Shown piece by piece: positions 41,561-51,094 of a stretch of DNA of 64,000 nucleotides. Origin of the DNA: an uncultured Collinsella sp. (GTDB lineage: Bacteria; Actinomycetota; Coriobacteriia; Coriobacteriales; Coriobacteriaceae); NCBI GenBank assembly GCA_934630375.1, contig CAKTVQ010000007.1, positions 1-64,000 of the forward strand, given 5' to 3'. Position 1 is the first letter of the stretch, and the number at the start of each line of letters is the position of its first letter. A program made the position numbers and the translations under genes. The notes under the pieces were generated by a model. That model was not told the origin of the DNA and did not search any database. It saw only the letters and a program-made list of their open reading frames with translations.

Positions 41561-41597
41561 AAACGCGGCGAACGTTTTTGTGACGTTCGCCGCGTTT
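41561..41597. terminator. Bidirectional terminator between ettA and the convergent gene
   Basis: AAACGCGGCGAACG pairs with its exact complement (9-nt loop); A- and T-runs flank it, so it can serve both strands. Confidence 0.85.
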
Positions 41598-41599
41598 TG

Positions 41600-42913
41600 C
41601 TATTCGTTGGATTCTTCAACCTTGTCGATGGTCCAGGTGGCTCCGAGGCCTCCGGTGGTGTTGCGGCGGATGCGCACGGTGACTTCGTGGCGCTCGCCGG
41701 CCTGCGTGTAGCGCAGCGGGAAGCTTGCGCGGTTGCGTGCGGCATCGATGATGCCACGCTCGCGGGCGATCCAGTAGTACTCGCCGACGATGCCGAGCGT
41801 GTCGGCACCGTAGGGAAGATAGGTCGACAGCTGATGCAGCAGCGGGCCGGGGCAGAAGACCTCGGTCGCGAAATCGACAGGGAAGTCCTCGGGGATGGTC
41901 GGTGCTGCGGGTGCAGGGACCGAGGTCGGTGCGGGTGCGGGCTCCGGCGTGCGAACGGGTTCGACGACGGGCTTGGCAGCAGGCGCAGGCTTGGTGGTCG
42001 TCTCCGGCACGGCTGTAACATCAGCAGGCTCGGTAATCACGGGCGCATCTGCGGTTACGGGTTTAGCCTCGGCCTGTGGAGCGTTTTCACCCTCTGCGTT
42101 CGGTTTTGCCTCGACTGGCGTGGACGCCATGGTGGTGATGCCGGCGTTGGCGTTCTCGGGGTCGTAAACGACCGTGAGCGAAATGGCGGGCTGGGGCACC
42201 TCGGGTTCCGGCTTTGCTTCGGCAGCGTCCTGCTCCGCTGGCTCGTCGGCCTGGTCATCTTCGGGGCCATCGCCAAAGACATCGCTGTTTTGGAAGGCGG
42301 GTGCCGCAGGTTGATCGGCGGGTTTCTCGGCTGCCGGCGCAGGGGTCTCGTTTGACTCCTCGGCGGACTCTGCACCCTGCTCGGTAGCTGCTTCCTGCTC
42401 GGGGGTAACTTCGGGGCTAACTGCCGTGACGGTCATGACCTCCGCTTCGGTCATTGTCTCTACAACAGCTTCGACCTCTACCTCGGGCTCCGGCGCGGCC
42501 TCAACCTCAACAGCAGACTCAGACTCGGGACGCTTGACGTGCTTGGGGCGCACAGCCTTGAGGTCCTTCTCGCCGCGTTTCTTCTTCTTGTAGGACTGCT
42601 TGGCACCCTTGGTAGCCTTGGGCTTGTCTTCACCCTTGGCAAGGGCGGCATCCCAGGCCTCGTTGGCGATGACGGTGGCATACAGGCGGCCGCCCTTAAA
42701 GACGGTCAGCTTAATGCAGTCGTCGAGCTCCTCGAGCAATTCGCGCGTGGACTCAAAACCCAGGTCGTAGGCGGCCATATCGCCGGCGGCGAGCGCTTCC
42801 TCGACCTGCGTCATAAACGTTTGCTTACCGCATCCAATTGCGTCGCGCAGCAGGCGATACAGATAGATGTGGTTGCCCAGCGAAAGCGTGGGCTTAACTA
42901 TTGTCTTGCTCAT
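41600..42913 (-). CDS. Unknown protein with acidic/Pro-rich central linker
   Basis: A 437-residue cytosolic protein in three parts. Residues 1 to about 95 form a compact helical domain (LSLGNHIYLYRLLRDAIGCGKQTFMTQVEEALAAGDMAAYDLGFESTRE), followed by a Lys-rich patch. Residues about 130-345 are a low-complexity Glu/Pro/Ala linker. The last 90 or so residues are folded (FATEVFCPGPLLHQLSTYLPYGADTLGIV). I recognise no family. AGAGGAGATTTGCC precedes the ATG at 42913. The layout suggests a scaffold between two binding domains. Confidence 0.8.
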   Translation of the reverse strand: MSKTIVKPTLSLGNHIYLYRLLRDAIGCGKQTFMTQVEEALAAGDMAAYDLGFESTRELLEELDDCIKLTVFKGGRLYATVIANEAWDAALAKGEDKPKATKGAKQSYKKKKRGEKDLKAVRPKHVKRPESESAVEVEAAPEPEVEVEAVVETMTEAEVMTVTAVSPEVTPEQEAATEQGAESAEESNETPAPAAEKPADQPAAPAFQNSDVFGDGPEDDQADEPAEQDAAEAKPEPEVPQPAISLTVVYDPENANAGITTMASTPVEAKPNAEGENAPQAEAKPVTADAPVITEPADVTAVPETTTKPAPAAKPVVEPVRTPEPAPAPTSVPAPAAPTIPEDFPVDFATEVFCPGPLLHQLSTYLPYGADTLGIVGEYYWIARERGIIDAARNRASFPLRYTQAGERHEVTVRIRRNTTGGLGATWTIDKVEESNE

Positions 42914-42984
42914 GGCAAATCTCCTCTTTACACACGTAGAGCATCTTACCATCGCCCGGGGTTTGCCATGACGGCGCCTAAGGC

Positions 42985-43018
42985 AAACGGGCGCGACCGT
43001 TGCCGGTTCGCGCCCGTT
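42985..43018 (-). terminator. Terminator of the Ser/Thr-rich membrane protein gene
   Basis: On the minus strand AACGGGCGCGA pairs with TCGCGCCCGTT, followed by TTGCCTT. Confidence 0.7.
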
Positions 43019-43052
43019 ATACAGGTCGGTTCTCTATGAGAGGCAAACGTGC

Positions 43053-44006
43053 TTAGTTGCCCGATGCCGTGCCTTGGCTCGAGCTGTCAGATGCCGTGCC
43101 GGACGCGGTTCCACTCGAGCTGTTGGTGTTGCTACTGTCTGCTGCACCCATTCCCGACGTGGTGTCGCTCGTCTGGCCTCCCGTGTTCGGCTGTGAACCG
43201 TCAGTTGTTTGGCTTGAGTTGGTCGTGTCGGACGGCGTGCCACTGTTGGCCGTAGAGGAATCGGTGCCCTGCGATTGGTTTTGGGTGTTCGAGGACGAAT
43301 CGGCAGAGGTAGAACTGTCTTGCGTGCCGTCCGCCTGTGCCTGCTGATCCTGCGACTGGGTGTTGCCATTTGCATCGCTCTCGGTCGTGTGCGACGAAAG
43401 GATTGGCTCGGGGCGCTCGCCCAGACCCTCACCGGCGGTGGTTATAAGGATGGCGCCGGTGCAGGCGATGACCGCGACGATGGCGATGGCGATCGAGAAG
43501 ACGATGACTTTCTTTTGCGTCTGGCTACGCTCTGCCGCCGCCTTGGCGCGCAGGCTGTTGGGGGCGACGCGCGCCGTGGTCGCGCGCCCCGCAATCTGGC
43601 GCATCTCCTGCGTGGTCGCGGCGCCGCCCAGGTGCTCCTCGACATTGGGCTCAACGGGCTCGTAGGCGCCGGCAGGGTAGTCGACAGCGGCATGCGTGCC
43701 CTTGATTGCTTCGGCGCTGGCGGAGATAAAGTGGCGATAGATCTGCGAGGACACAACGGTGATGACCGAGCTCACGGCGGCGCCGATTACCGATCCGGCG
43801 ATACCGATCTTGGAGGCAAGCGCCACGCTTGTGGCCGCGGCTGCGGCGCCGGCGATGATCTGGGGAATGGAAATGTCATCGAACAGGCCCTTTTTGGGCG
43901 CGATGGCCATGGTCTGTCCGATGGAATGGTTTTCGTGAACGCCGTTGTTGAGCGCGGCCGGTGTCATGACGCGCGTGCGCGGCGCGTCAGTGTACTTGGT
44001 TGTCAT
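43053..44006 (-). CDS. Membrane protein with Ser/Thr/Gln-rich C-terminal tail
   Basis: A 317-residue protein. A Gly/Ala-rich hydrophobic region lies at about residues 42-85 (IPQIIAGAAAAATSVALASKIGIAGSVIGAAVSSVITVV) and a clear membrane helix at about 167-192 (VIVFSIAIAIVAVIACTGAILI). The last 110 residues are almost wholly Ser, Thr, Gly, Gln, Asn and Asp, a low-complexity tail probably outside the cell. No family is recognised. GGGAGG precedes the ATG at 44006. Confidence 0.8.
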   Translation of the reverse strand: MTTKYTDAPRTRVMTPAALNNGVHENHSIGQTMAIAPKKGLFDDISIPQIIAGAAAAATSVALASKIGIAGSVIGAAVSSVITVVSSQIYRHFISASAEAIKGTHAAVDYPAGAYEPVEPNVEEHLGGAATTQEMRQIAGRATTARVAPNSLRAKAAAERSQTQKKVIVFSIAIAIVAVIACTGAILITTAGEGLGERPEPILSSHTTESDANGNTQSQDQQAQADGTQDSSTSADSSSNTQNQSQGTDSSTANSGTPSDTTNSSQTTDGSQPNTGGQTSDTTSGMGAADSSNTNSSSGTASGTASDSSSQGTASGN

Positions 44007-44209
44007 ACGGGGTCCTCCCGGTGTAAATCTGCTTCGTTTCGTGTAGCCATCAGGGTACCCACCAGATGTGAATCGTACGTGACATTTAACAGATACCATC
44101 AACTCATCAATAGCTCACCAAGTTGGTGGGATGCGGTTGCACTCGGCGGTTGAACTACAATAGAGCTTGCTAATTGTTGTGAATGGCGTCTACGCACGGG
44201 AGCATTCTT

Positions 44210-46189
44210 ATGAATCTTCACCTTTCTCAGTCTGATGGCTTTTTGCGTGTGGCGGCGGCGTCACCGCGGATTCGCGTTGCCGATGTCGAGGGTAATGCTG
44301 AGGTGGCGCTTTCCACTGTTCGCGATGCTGCCGAGCGCGGCGTTCGTGCTCTGGTGCTGCCCGAGCTTAACCTGACCGGCTATACCGCGGCCGATCTGTT
44401 CCATAACCGCACACTGTTGCATGCCTGCGAGGCTGCTCTGGTGCATATCCTCGATGAAACCCGTGAGCTGCCGATCGTCTTTACCGTCGGTCTTCCCGTT
44501 GCGGTGGCCGAGAACATCTACAACTGCGCCGCCGTGTGCTGTGCGGGCGAGCTTTTGGGCCTCACGGCCAAGAAGTACCTGCCCAACTATGGCGAGTTCT
44601 ACGAGCGCCGTTGGTTTGCTCCGGCGCCTGCGGATCCCGTGTGGGTTGAATTTGCCGGTCAGGGTCCGGTCCCGCTGGGCTCGGGGCTTGTCTACCGTTG
44701 CTGTGATGAGGGTGCCGAGGACCTGGTGCTGGGCGTTGAGGTTTGTGAGGACCTGTGGGTGCCGGCGCCCCCCTCGACCGAGATGGCGCTTGCCGGTGCG
44801 ACGGTGATTCTCAACCCGTCGGCCTCTGACGAAATCATCGGTAAGGCAGATTACCGCCGCAGCCTTATCTCTAACCAAAGCGCGCGCCTGTACTGCGCTT
44901 ATGCCTACGCGGACGCGAGTGAGGGCGAGTCCACGACCGATATGGTCTTTGCGGGCGAGAACCTTATCTACGAAAACGGCTCCAAGCTCGCCGCCACCAA
45001 ATTGCTTACCTGCGATATGGCCGTTGCCGATGTCGATCTTGACCGCCTGGTTGCCGAGCGCCGTCGCTCGACGACGTGGACGCGCGCGGACGATGCGCCG
45101 GAGGCCACGATTGTTGAATTTTCGTTTGAGGACGTGCTGGCAGACGAACCTGTCCTGCGCGATGCGCTCGACATCGACCGTGTCTTCCCCCGCGCACCCT
45201 TCGTGCCTGCCGACCATGGTGACCTGGCTGAGCGTTGCGAGACCATCCTCGACCTGCAGACCGCGGGCCTCAAGACCCGTCTTGCCCATACGGGTACCAA
45301 GGCGGCTGTCATCGGTCTTTCAGGCGGCCTGGACTCCACGCTGGCACTGCTTGTGACCGTGCGTGCCTTCGATGCGCTGGGGCTGCCGCGCACGGGTATC
45401 ACGGCGGTTTCCATGCCCGGCTTTGGCACGACGCATCGCACTAAGTCGAATGCCGAGTCGCTCGCTCGCGACCTAGGCGTGAGCTTCCGGGAAGTCTCGA
45501 TCCATGCAGCCGTGGAGCAGCATTTTAAGGACATCGAGCACGATCCGACCGTCCAGGACGTGACTTACGAGAACAGCCAGGCCCGCGAGCGTACGCAGAT
45601 TCTGATGGATCTGGCCAATCAGGCTGGCGGTTTTGTCATCGGCACGGGCGACCTGTCGGAGCTGGCGCTCGGCTGGGCTACCTATAACGGCGACCACATG
45701 AGCATGTACGCCGTCAATACGAGCGTGCCCAAGACGCTTGTGCGCCATCTGGTGCGCTATGCCGCTGATGTTTTTGGCGGGCGTATTGCCGAGGTCTTGC
45801 TCGATATCCTCGATACGCCGGTGTCCCCCGAGCTTCTGCCGCCCACGGGCGACGGCGAGATTGCGCAGAAGACTGAGGACCTGGTGGGCCCGTACGAGCT
45901 GCACGACTACTTCCTCTACTACCTGCTGCGTTTTGGCTTTGAGCCGGGCAAGATCTACCGCATGGCGCTCAAGAGCTTCGAGGGCGTCTACGACGCCAAG
46001 ACCATCCACACGTGGCTACGCACGTTCTACCGTCGCTTCTTTGCCCAGCAGTTTAAGCGCAGCTGCCTGCCCGATGGCCCCAAGGTGGGCTCGGTCACGC
46101 TCAGCCCGCGCGGCGATTGGCGCATGCCGAGTGACGCCAGCTCGCGCCTGTGGCTCGCCCAGATTGACGCGCTCAATCCGATGGACTAA
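44210..46189 (+). CDS. nadE: Glutamine-dependent NAD+ synthetase
   Basis: NadE amidates nicotinic acid adenine dinucleotide to NAD+ with glutamine nitrogen. The 659-residue enzyme has an N-terminal nitrilase-like glutaminase domain with its Glu-Lys-Cys triad (PELNLTGY, KKYLPNYGEFYE, LGVEVCEDLW) and a C-terminal ATP-pyrophosphatase synthetase domain (IGLSGGLDSTLAL, GTGDLSELALGW). The ATG at 44210 after CGGGAG is preferred over that at 44183. Confidence 0.95.
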   Translation: MNLHLSQSDGFLRVAAASPRIRVADVEGNAEVALSTVRDAAERGVRALVLPELNLTGYTAADLFHNRTLLHACEAALVHILDETRELPIVFTVGLPVAVAENIYNCAAVCCAGELLGLTAKKYLPNYGEFYERRWFAPAPADPVWVEFAGQGPVPLGSGLVYRCCDEGAEDLVLGVEVCEDLWVPAPPSTEMALAGATVILNPSASDEIIGKADYRRSLISNQSARLYCAYAYADASEGESTTDMVFAGENLIYENGSKLAATKLLTCDMAVADVDLDRLVAERRRSTTWTRADDAPEATIVEFSFEDVLADEPVLRDALDIDRVFPRAPFVPADHGDLAERCETILDLQTAGLKTRLAHTGTKAAVIGLSGGLDSTLALLVTVRAFDALGLPRTGITAVSMPGFGTTHRTKSNAESLARDLGVSFREVSIHAAVEQHFKDIEHDPTVQDVTYENSQARERTQILMDLANQAGGFVIGTGDLSELALGWATYNGDHMSMYAVNTSVPKTLVRHLVRYAADVFGGRIAEVLLDILDTPVSPELLPPTGDGEIAQKTEDLVGPYELHDYFLYYLLRFGFEPGKIYRMALKSFEGVYDAKTIHTWLRTFYRRFFAQQFKRSCLPDGPKVGSVTLSPRGDWRMPSDASSRLWLAQIDALNPMD

Positions 46190-46306
46190 GGTTGCCAAAT
46201 TGAACCAAAACAGCGGGTGCAAGCGTTACACTTTTGCAATCTGATGGCCCGTATCGCGCGGCGCTCTTGTCGGAGCGCCGCGTTTTTCATATCGAAAGGT
46301 GGCACC

Positions 46307-47470
46307 ATGCAGGCATCGCAGCGTCTCGACCGCTTTGGCGCGGAGGTCTTCGCCTCGCTCAACAACAAACTTCTCGCGCTGAAGGCTCAGGGCAAGACCA
46401 TTTACAACATGAGCGTGGGCACGCCCGACTTTAAGCCGTACGACCATGTGGTCGAGGCGCTCACGCATGCAGCCCAAGATCCCGAGATGTGGAAGTATGC
46501 CCTGCGCGACCTGCCCGAACTCAAGCAAGCCGTGTGCGATTACTATGAGCGTCGCTTTGGTGTCTCCGGCATTACGCCGTCCATGGTGCAGTCGTGCAAC
46601 GGCACGCAGGAGGGCGTGGGCCACTTGGGCCTGGCGCTGCTCGACCCGGGCGATACCATCTTGGTGCCCGATCCGTGCTATCCGGTCTTTGAGGCGGGCG
46701 CCAAGATCGCCGACGCTAAGCTCGAGTACTACCCGCTGGTCGCCGAGCATAACTACCTGCCCTATGTGGCGGGCATCGATCCAGAGGTCGCCGACCGCGC
46801 CAAGTACATGATCGTGTCGCTGCCCGCCAACCCGGTTGGCTCGGTGGGCACGCCTGAGGTCTACGAGGAGATCATCGCCTTCGCCCGCGAGCACGACCTG
46901 TTGATCGTCCACGACAACGCCTACTCGGACATCGTGTTCGATGGCGAGCCGGGTGGCAGCTTTCTGCAGTATCCCGGCGCGCTCGAGGTGGGCGTGGAAT
47001 TTTTCTCGCTCTCCAAGTCGTTCAACGTTACCGGCGCCCGCATCGGCTTCTTGGTCGGTCGCGAGGACGTGGTCTCGGCCTTCGCCAAGCTGCGCAGCCA
47101 GATCGACTTTGGCATGTTCTTCCCGATCCAGAAGGCCGCTATCGCCTGCCTCAACGGTCCGCGCGATGAGGTCGAGGCGCAGCGCCTGAAGTATCAGGAG
47201 CGCCGCGATGCCCTGTGCGACGGTCTTGAGGGCTTGGGCTGGGAGCGCCCCAACGCGCATGGCTCCATGTTCGTGTGGGCCAAGCTTCCCGGTGGCCGCA
47301 CCGACTCGATGGCGTTTTGCGAGGAGCTCATGGAGAAGGCCGGTGTCGTCGTGACGCCGGGTGCGAGCTTTGGTCCTTCGGGCGAGGGGCACGTGCGCAT
47401 GGCGTTGGTGCTGCCGCCCGACCAGATTGCGCTGGCTGTTGAGGCTATTCGTGAGGCGGGCCTGTATTAG
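46307..47470 (+). CDS. Class I/II PLP aminotransferase
   Basis: A 387-residue fold-type I aminotransferase. The PLP lysine is in FFSLSKSFNVTGARIGF, the cofactor Asp in LLIVHDNAYSDIVFD and the substrate-binding Arg in GEGHVRMALV. Overall it resembles the LL-diaminopimelate/N-acetyl-DAP and alanine aminotransferase group. The DAP operon 4-9 kb away uses the acetylase branch, so this gene could supply the missing N-acetyl-LL-DAP aminotransferase. GAAAGGTGG precedes the ATG at 46307. Confidence 0.9.
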   Translation: MQASQRLDRFGAEVFASLNNKLLALKAQGKTIYNMSVGTPDFKPYDHVVEALTHAAQDPEMWKYALRDLPELKQAVCDYYERRFGVSGITPSMVQSCNGTQEGVGHLGLALLDPGDTILVPDPCYPVFEAGAKIADAKLEYYPLVAEHNYLPYVAGIDPEVADRAKYMIVSLPANPVGSVGTPEVYEEIIAFAREHDLLIVHDNAYSDIVFDGEPGGSFLQYPGALEVGVEFFSLSKSFNVTGARIGFLVGREDVVSAFAKLRSQIDFGMFFPIQKAAIACLNGPRDEVEAQRLKYQERRDALCDGLEGLGWERPNAHGSMFVWAKLPGGRTDSMAFCEELMEKAGVVVTPGASFGPSGEGHVRMALVLPPDQIALAVEAIREAGLY

Positions 47471-47670
47471 AGATTCGTTTTTTGTGAGTCAATAGCTCGA
47501 AACCGATTTCGTGCAGTTATTATACGAATTCTGCAAACAATTTCGGTAAACGGTCGATATTTGGCTGCAATAGGAGCATAATCAAAGTCCCGATTGGATG
47601 TATTGGGATTACGGCAAGCCGCTCGGGTCGCCCTGGGCGGTTTGTTTGTGGAGAGAGATGGGAGTTTGTA

Positions 47671-48621
47671 ATGGTTAACGAGAAGAAGGTCGCTATTGTC
47701 GGCTGCGGTTTCGTCGGTTCGTCCTCGGCGTTCGCACTGATGCAGAGCGGTCTGTTCTCCGAGATGGTCCTCATCGACGTGGACAAGAACCGCGCCGAGG
47801 GCGAGGCCCTGGATATTGCGCACGGCATGACGTTTGCCGAGCCGATGAAGATCTATGCCGGCGATTATTCCGATGTCGCCGATGCCGCGATGATCGTCGT
47901 CACCGCTGGCGCTGCCCAGAAGCCCGGTGAGACTCGCCTGGACCTGGTCAACAAGAACGTCAGCATCTTTAAGTCCATTATCCCCGAGATTAAGAAGTCC
48001 GGCTTCGACGGCATTCTGCTCATCGTCTCCAACCCGGTCGATGTTCTGACCTACGCCGCCATCAAGATGTCCGGCCTGCCCGAGGGCCACGTCATCGGTT
48101 CCGGTACCGTGCTCGACACCGGCCGTCTGCAGCAGATGCTTGGTGCCCACGTCGAGGTTGACCCGCGCGATGTCCAGGCCTATGTCATGGGTGAGCACGG
48201 CGATTCCGAGTTTGTCGCTTGGTCCAGCGCTCAGGTTGCCGGCGTTCCGCTGAACACCTTCTGCGAGCTTCACGGTCATCTGGAGCATGAGGCTGCCGAG
48301 AAGCGCATCGCCGAGGACGTCAAGAACTCCGCCTACACCATCATCGAGAAGAAGCATGCCACCTACTATGGCGTCGCCATGGCCGTCAAGCGCATCTGCA
48401 CTGCCGTCATGCGCGATGAGCAGACCGTTCTGCCCGTCTCCTCGCTCATGGTGGGCGAGTATGGCCTGTCCGATCTTGCCATCTCCATGCCGACCGTCGT
48501 TGGCCGCGACGGCGTTGTCTGCCGCGTCCCCGTGCCGCTGAACGATGACGAGCAGCATGAGCTTACCGCCTCCGCCAAGGCCCTCAAGGACATCATCGAC
48601 AGCGTCGACTTCTCCTGCTAA
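47671..48621 (+). CDS. ldh: L-lactate dehydrogenase
   Basis: Ldh reduces pyruvate to L-lactate and recycles NADH in fermentation. The 316-residue protein has the Rossmann loop VAIVGCGFVGSSSAFAL, an Asp in LIDVDKNRAEGEALD that selects NAD, the mobile loop with the substrate Gln/Arg (AAQKPGETRLDLV) and the catalytic His in VMGEHGDSEF. GGGAG precedes the ATG. The 200 nt upstream hold A/T-rich stretches but no promoter I can fix. Strong codon bias suggests high expression. Confidence 0.96.
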   Translation: MVNEKKVAIVGCGFVGSSSAFALMQSGLFSEMVLIDVDKNRAEGEALDIAHGMTFAEPMKIYAGDYSDVADAAMIVVTAGAAQKPGETRLDLVNKNVSIFKSIIPEIKKSGFDGILLIVSNPVDVLTYAAIKMSGLPEGHVIGSGTVLDTGRLQQMLGAHVEVDPRDVQAYVMGEHGDSEFVAWSSAQVAGVPLNTFCELHGHLEHEAAEKRIAEDVKNSAYTIIEKKHATYYGVAMAVKRICTAVMRDEQTVLPVSSLMVGEYGLSDLAISMPTVVGRDGVVCRVPVPLNDDEQHELTASAKALKDIIDSVDFSC

Positions 48622-48652
48622 ATCAAGCTCGCTAGAGCGAAAAGCTACAATG

Positions 48653-48688
48653 AAGGCGTCCGAGCCCACACGGCCCGGGCGCCTTTTT
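48653..48688 (+). terminator. Terminator of ldh
   Basis: AAGGCGTCCGAG pairs imperfectly with CCCGGGCGCC, followed by TTTTT. Confidence 0.75.
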
Positions 48689-48717
48689 GGTGCAAAGTAA
48701 CCTGACCTCAATGCACC
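48689..48717 (+). repeat. 29-bp hairpin repeat, left copy
   Basis: GGTGCAAAGTAACCTGACC followed by TCAATGCACC; ends GGTGCA/TGCACC are complementary. A copy 25/29 identical, in the same orientation, lies at 49902, directly after the next gene. Confidence 0.8.
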
Positions 48718-48735
48718 ATAGTTGATGGGAGGGCC

Positions 48736-49896
48736 ATGTCGGATTCGCCTAATTTTTTGACCTATGCCCAGACGGCGTTTGACCCGTTTGAGGAACGGCC
48801 GTTCTGCGCGGTGGATAGCCTGGTCTTTGCGTGGTTGTCCTATTTGCGTTTGCCGGGTGTTATGGCGGAGCTGACGAACTGGCAGGGCCTAGACGTACGC
48901 GAGCTGCTTCGTGCCGAGTGCTACCGGGACATGATTGGCGACCTGTGGGATCCAGAGGGGAGCAGGGCCTTGTTGGAGGCCGTGGCAGCAAGCCCTCGCT
49001 ACCGTGGCGTGCACGTTTGCGGCTATCGTGCCGTGAGCGATGTGGTGGCGACAGAGCAGTTTGCAGCCATGGCGTTCCGGTTTCCGGCGGGGTTTAGCTA
49101 TCTTTCCTTCCGGGGGACCGACAGCACGATTGTGGGCTGGAAAGAGGACTTCAACATGGCGTTCCGGTGTCCCGTGCCCTCCCAGGAATCTGCGGCGCGC
49201 TATGTGGGCGAGGCAGCGGATGCGATTGACGGGCCGCTTTTGTGCGGAGGTCATTCCAAGGGTGGAAACCTTGCGGTGTACGGTGCGGCGATGTGCTCCG
49301 ATGTCACCCGTGAGCGAATCGAACGGGTGTATTCCCATGATGGTCCGGGCTTCGTCGAGGAGTTTCTGAACGGCAACGCCTTTGCCGATCTTTCCGGTCG
49401 AATCGACAAGACGCTACCTCGGTCGTCGATCTTTGGCATGATGTTCGAGACGCAGGAGGACTATGCCATCGTTGAGAGCACCGAGTTCAGCCTGCTGCAG
49501 CATAATCCCTTTAGCTGGGTGGTTGATGGTCGCGACTTCGTGTACTGTGAGCGCCTGTCCGCCGGTGCTCGATACGTTGATGGCTCCATTCGCGAGATGC
49601 TGCTTGCAGTGTCACCTAGCGAGCGCGAGCGTTTTGTAGATGCGTTGTTCTCCGTGTTTGAGGCTACGGGTGCTGAGCGGTTTGCGGATATCGCCGGGAA
49701 TCTGCGCGAGAGCCTGCCCGTGATGCTCCAGGCTGCGCAAGGCTTTGACGAGGATACGCGACGCTTTGTCTCGCAGACCATCGTGGCAATCCTTAAATGC
49801 GCACTGCTGCCCAAACGACCCCAGATCGACATGCCCGCTGCCGGCAAGAGTTTGGCAGAACAGCTCGAGGCTTGGCAGTCCGAGCTCCTGCGCTAA
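48736..49896 (+). CDS. Mbeg1-like (DUF2974) alpha/beta-hydrolase
   Basis: A 386-residue protein of the DUF2974/Mbeg1-like lipase-type group. The nucleophile elbow is CGGHSKGGNLAVYGA (Ser at about residue 174) and FSYLSFRGTDSTIVGWKEDFNM contains the oxyanion strand; SHDGPGF corresponds to the acid/His region. It has no signal peptide, so it is intracellular. Substrate unknown, probably an ester or lipid. Matching 29-bp hairpins flank it on both sides. Confidence 0.85.
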   Translation: MSDSPNFLTYAQTAFDPFEERPFCAVDSLVFAWLSYLRLPGVMAELTNWQGLDVRELLRAECYRDMIGDLWDPEGSRALLEAVAASPRYRGVHVCGYRAVSDVVATEQFAAMAFRFPAGFSYLSFRGTDSTIVGWKEDFNMAFRCPVPSQESAARYVGEAADAIDGPLLCGGHSKGGNLAVYGAAMCSDVTRERIERVYSHDGPGFVEEFLNGNAFADLSGRIDKTLPRSSIFGMMFETQEDYAIVESTEFSLLQHNPFSWVVDGRDFVYCERLSAGARYVDGSIREMLLAVSPSERERFVDALFSVFEATGAERFADIAGNLRESLPVMLQAAQGFDEDTRRFVSQTIVAILKCALLPKRPQIDMPAAGKSLAEQLEAWQSELLR

Positions 49897-49901
49897 CCAT
49901 T

Positions 49902-49930
49902 GGTGCAAAGCAACCTGTCCCCGATGCACC
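49902..49930 (+). repeat. 29-bp hairpin repeat, right copy
   Basis: GGTGCAAAGCAACCTGTCC followed by CCGATGCACC, 6 nt after the stop of the hydrolase gene. It is a direct repeat of 48689-48717. Confidence 0.8.
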
Positions 49931-50007
49931 AAGCTTCGATGCGCCTGGGGCGGGCTCGACCGCTATACTGGTTCGTGCCGAAATCGATCTAGAACGGAAT
50001 GCCGTAT

Positions 50008-51012
50008 ATGAAAATCAATCACGCGATTCTGCATATCCTGGACTTTGACTCTGCCGTCAACGTCATGAGCCAGCGCGAGCTCGATATCGAGAGCCGTACC
50101 GTGCGCAACTTTGTGACCACGCATCTGCGCCGTGCACGAACTTCGGCCGACAATAAGCGCGCCACGTTTGCCGAGAACTCTGCGTTCGGCGGCGAGCTCA
50201 AGGACTATTTCTTTGGCGAGCGCGAGTTCGTAGACCTGTCGCAGCAGATTGCGGAGTTCATTTCCTCCGAGCTTACCAAGGCCGAGAAAGCCGAGTCCAC
50301 CGATGTGCTCGTGGCCGATTTTGACGACGACGAGGATGCCCGCTGGTTTGCCGTGATGCTGCTGGGCTCCAAACAGGCCTTTATGCACGAGGTGGGCCGC
50401 GAGGAGGGCGAGGTACGCAACGACATCGCGCGCCACTATGCTATCTTGCCGAATCCTTCCCAAAAGGTGCCAAGCTATGCCATCGTGCGCGCGAGCACCA
50501 TGGAGATCGGCTATGTGGACAAGAAGCGCAAGATTGCCGGCGAAGACCGTATGCTCATTCCCGACGGTCTGCTGCAGTGCGATACGGGCGTGTCGGGCAA
50601 GGAGGTCATCGACACCGTGACGCGCGTGGTCGAGGAAGTCGCCGAGGAGCACGGTGCCAATACAGCCGTAGCGCTCGCTAAGGTTAAGGCTGCCGTTGCC
50701 GAGAAGGTTGAGGACGATGAGGAGCTGCCGCCCTGGGATATCGTCGATGAGGTCTTTGAGGACGAGCCGGTCATCAAGGAGAGTGTACGTGCGGCGCTGA
50801 CCGAAGAGAAGGTGCCCGAGCGTGTGCCCGTGGAGCGCAAGCAGGTCGAGCGTGCGGCCGTGCGCAACCACAAGATTCGTACCGATACGGGCATCGAGAT
50901 CAGCTTTCCGGTCGAGATGGGCTCGAACTCCGAGTACATCGAGTTCGTCAACGAGCCCAACGGCCTCATTTCCATCGAACTCAAAAACATCGGCAGCATC
51001 GAGAATAGATAA
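50008..51012 (+). CDS. Nucleoid-associated protein (NA37/YejK family)
   Basis: The 334-residue product matches the 37-kDa nucleoid-associated family: MKINHAILHILDFDSAVNVMSQRELD at the N-terminus, SYAIVRASTMEIGYVDKKRKIA in the middle and EISFPVEMGSNSEYIEFVNEPNG near the end. Its role in chromosome binding is known only in outline. I prefer the ATG at 50008, with GGAA before it, to the one at 49999. It has its own terminator. Confidence 0.85.
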   Translation: MKINHAILHILDFDSAVNVMSQRELDIESRTVRNFVTTHLRRARTSADNKRATFAENSAFGGELKDYFFGEREFVDLSQQIAEFISSELTKAEKAESTDVLVADFDDDEDARWFAVMLLGSKQAFMHEVGREEGEVRNDIARHYAILPNPSQKVPSYAIVRASTMEIGYVDKKRKIAGEDRMLIPDGLLQCDTGVSGKEVIDTVTRVVEEVAEEHGANTAVALAKVKAAVAEKVEDDEELPPWDIVDEVFEDEPVIKESVRAALTEEKVPERVPVERKQVERAAVRNHKIRTDTGIEISFPVEMGSNSEYIEFVNEPNGLISIELKNIGSIENR

Positions 51013-51040
51013 ACTGCGTTACGCCTACAGCGGGAAAGCA

Positions 51041-51077
51041 AAGGCCGAAGCTCCTTGGGGCCTCGGCCTTCTTGTTT
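51041..51077 (+). terminator. Terminator of the nucleoid-associated protein gene
   Basis: AAGGCCGAAG pairs with CCTCGGCCTT (one mismatch), followed by CTTGTTT. Confidence 0.7.
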
Positions 51078-51094
51078 AGGGCTGAATTGCCCCA

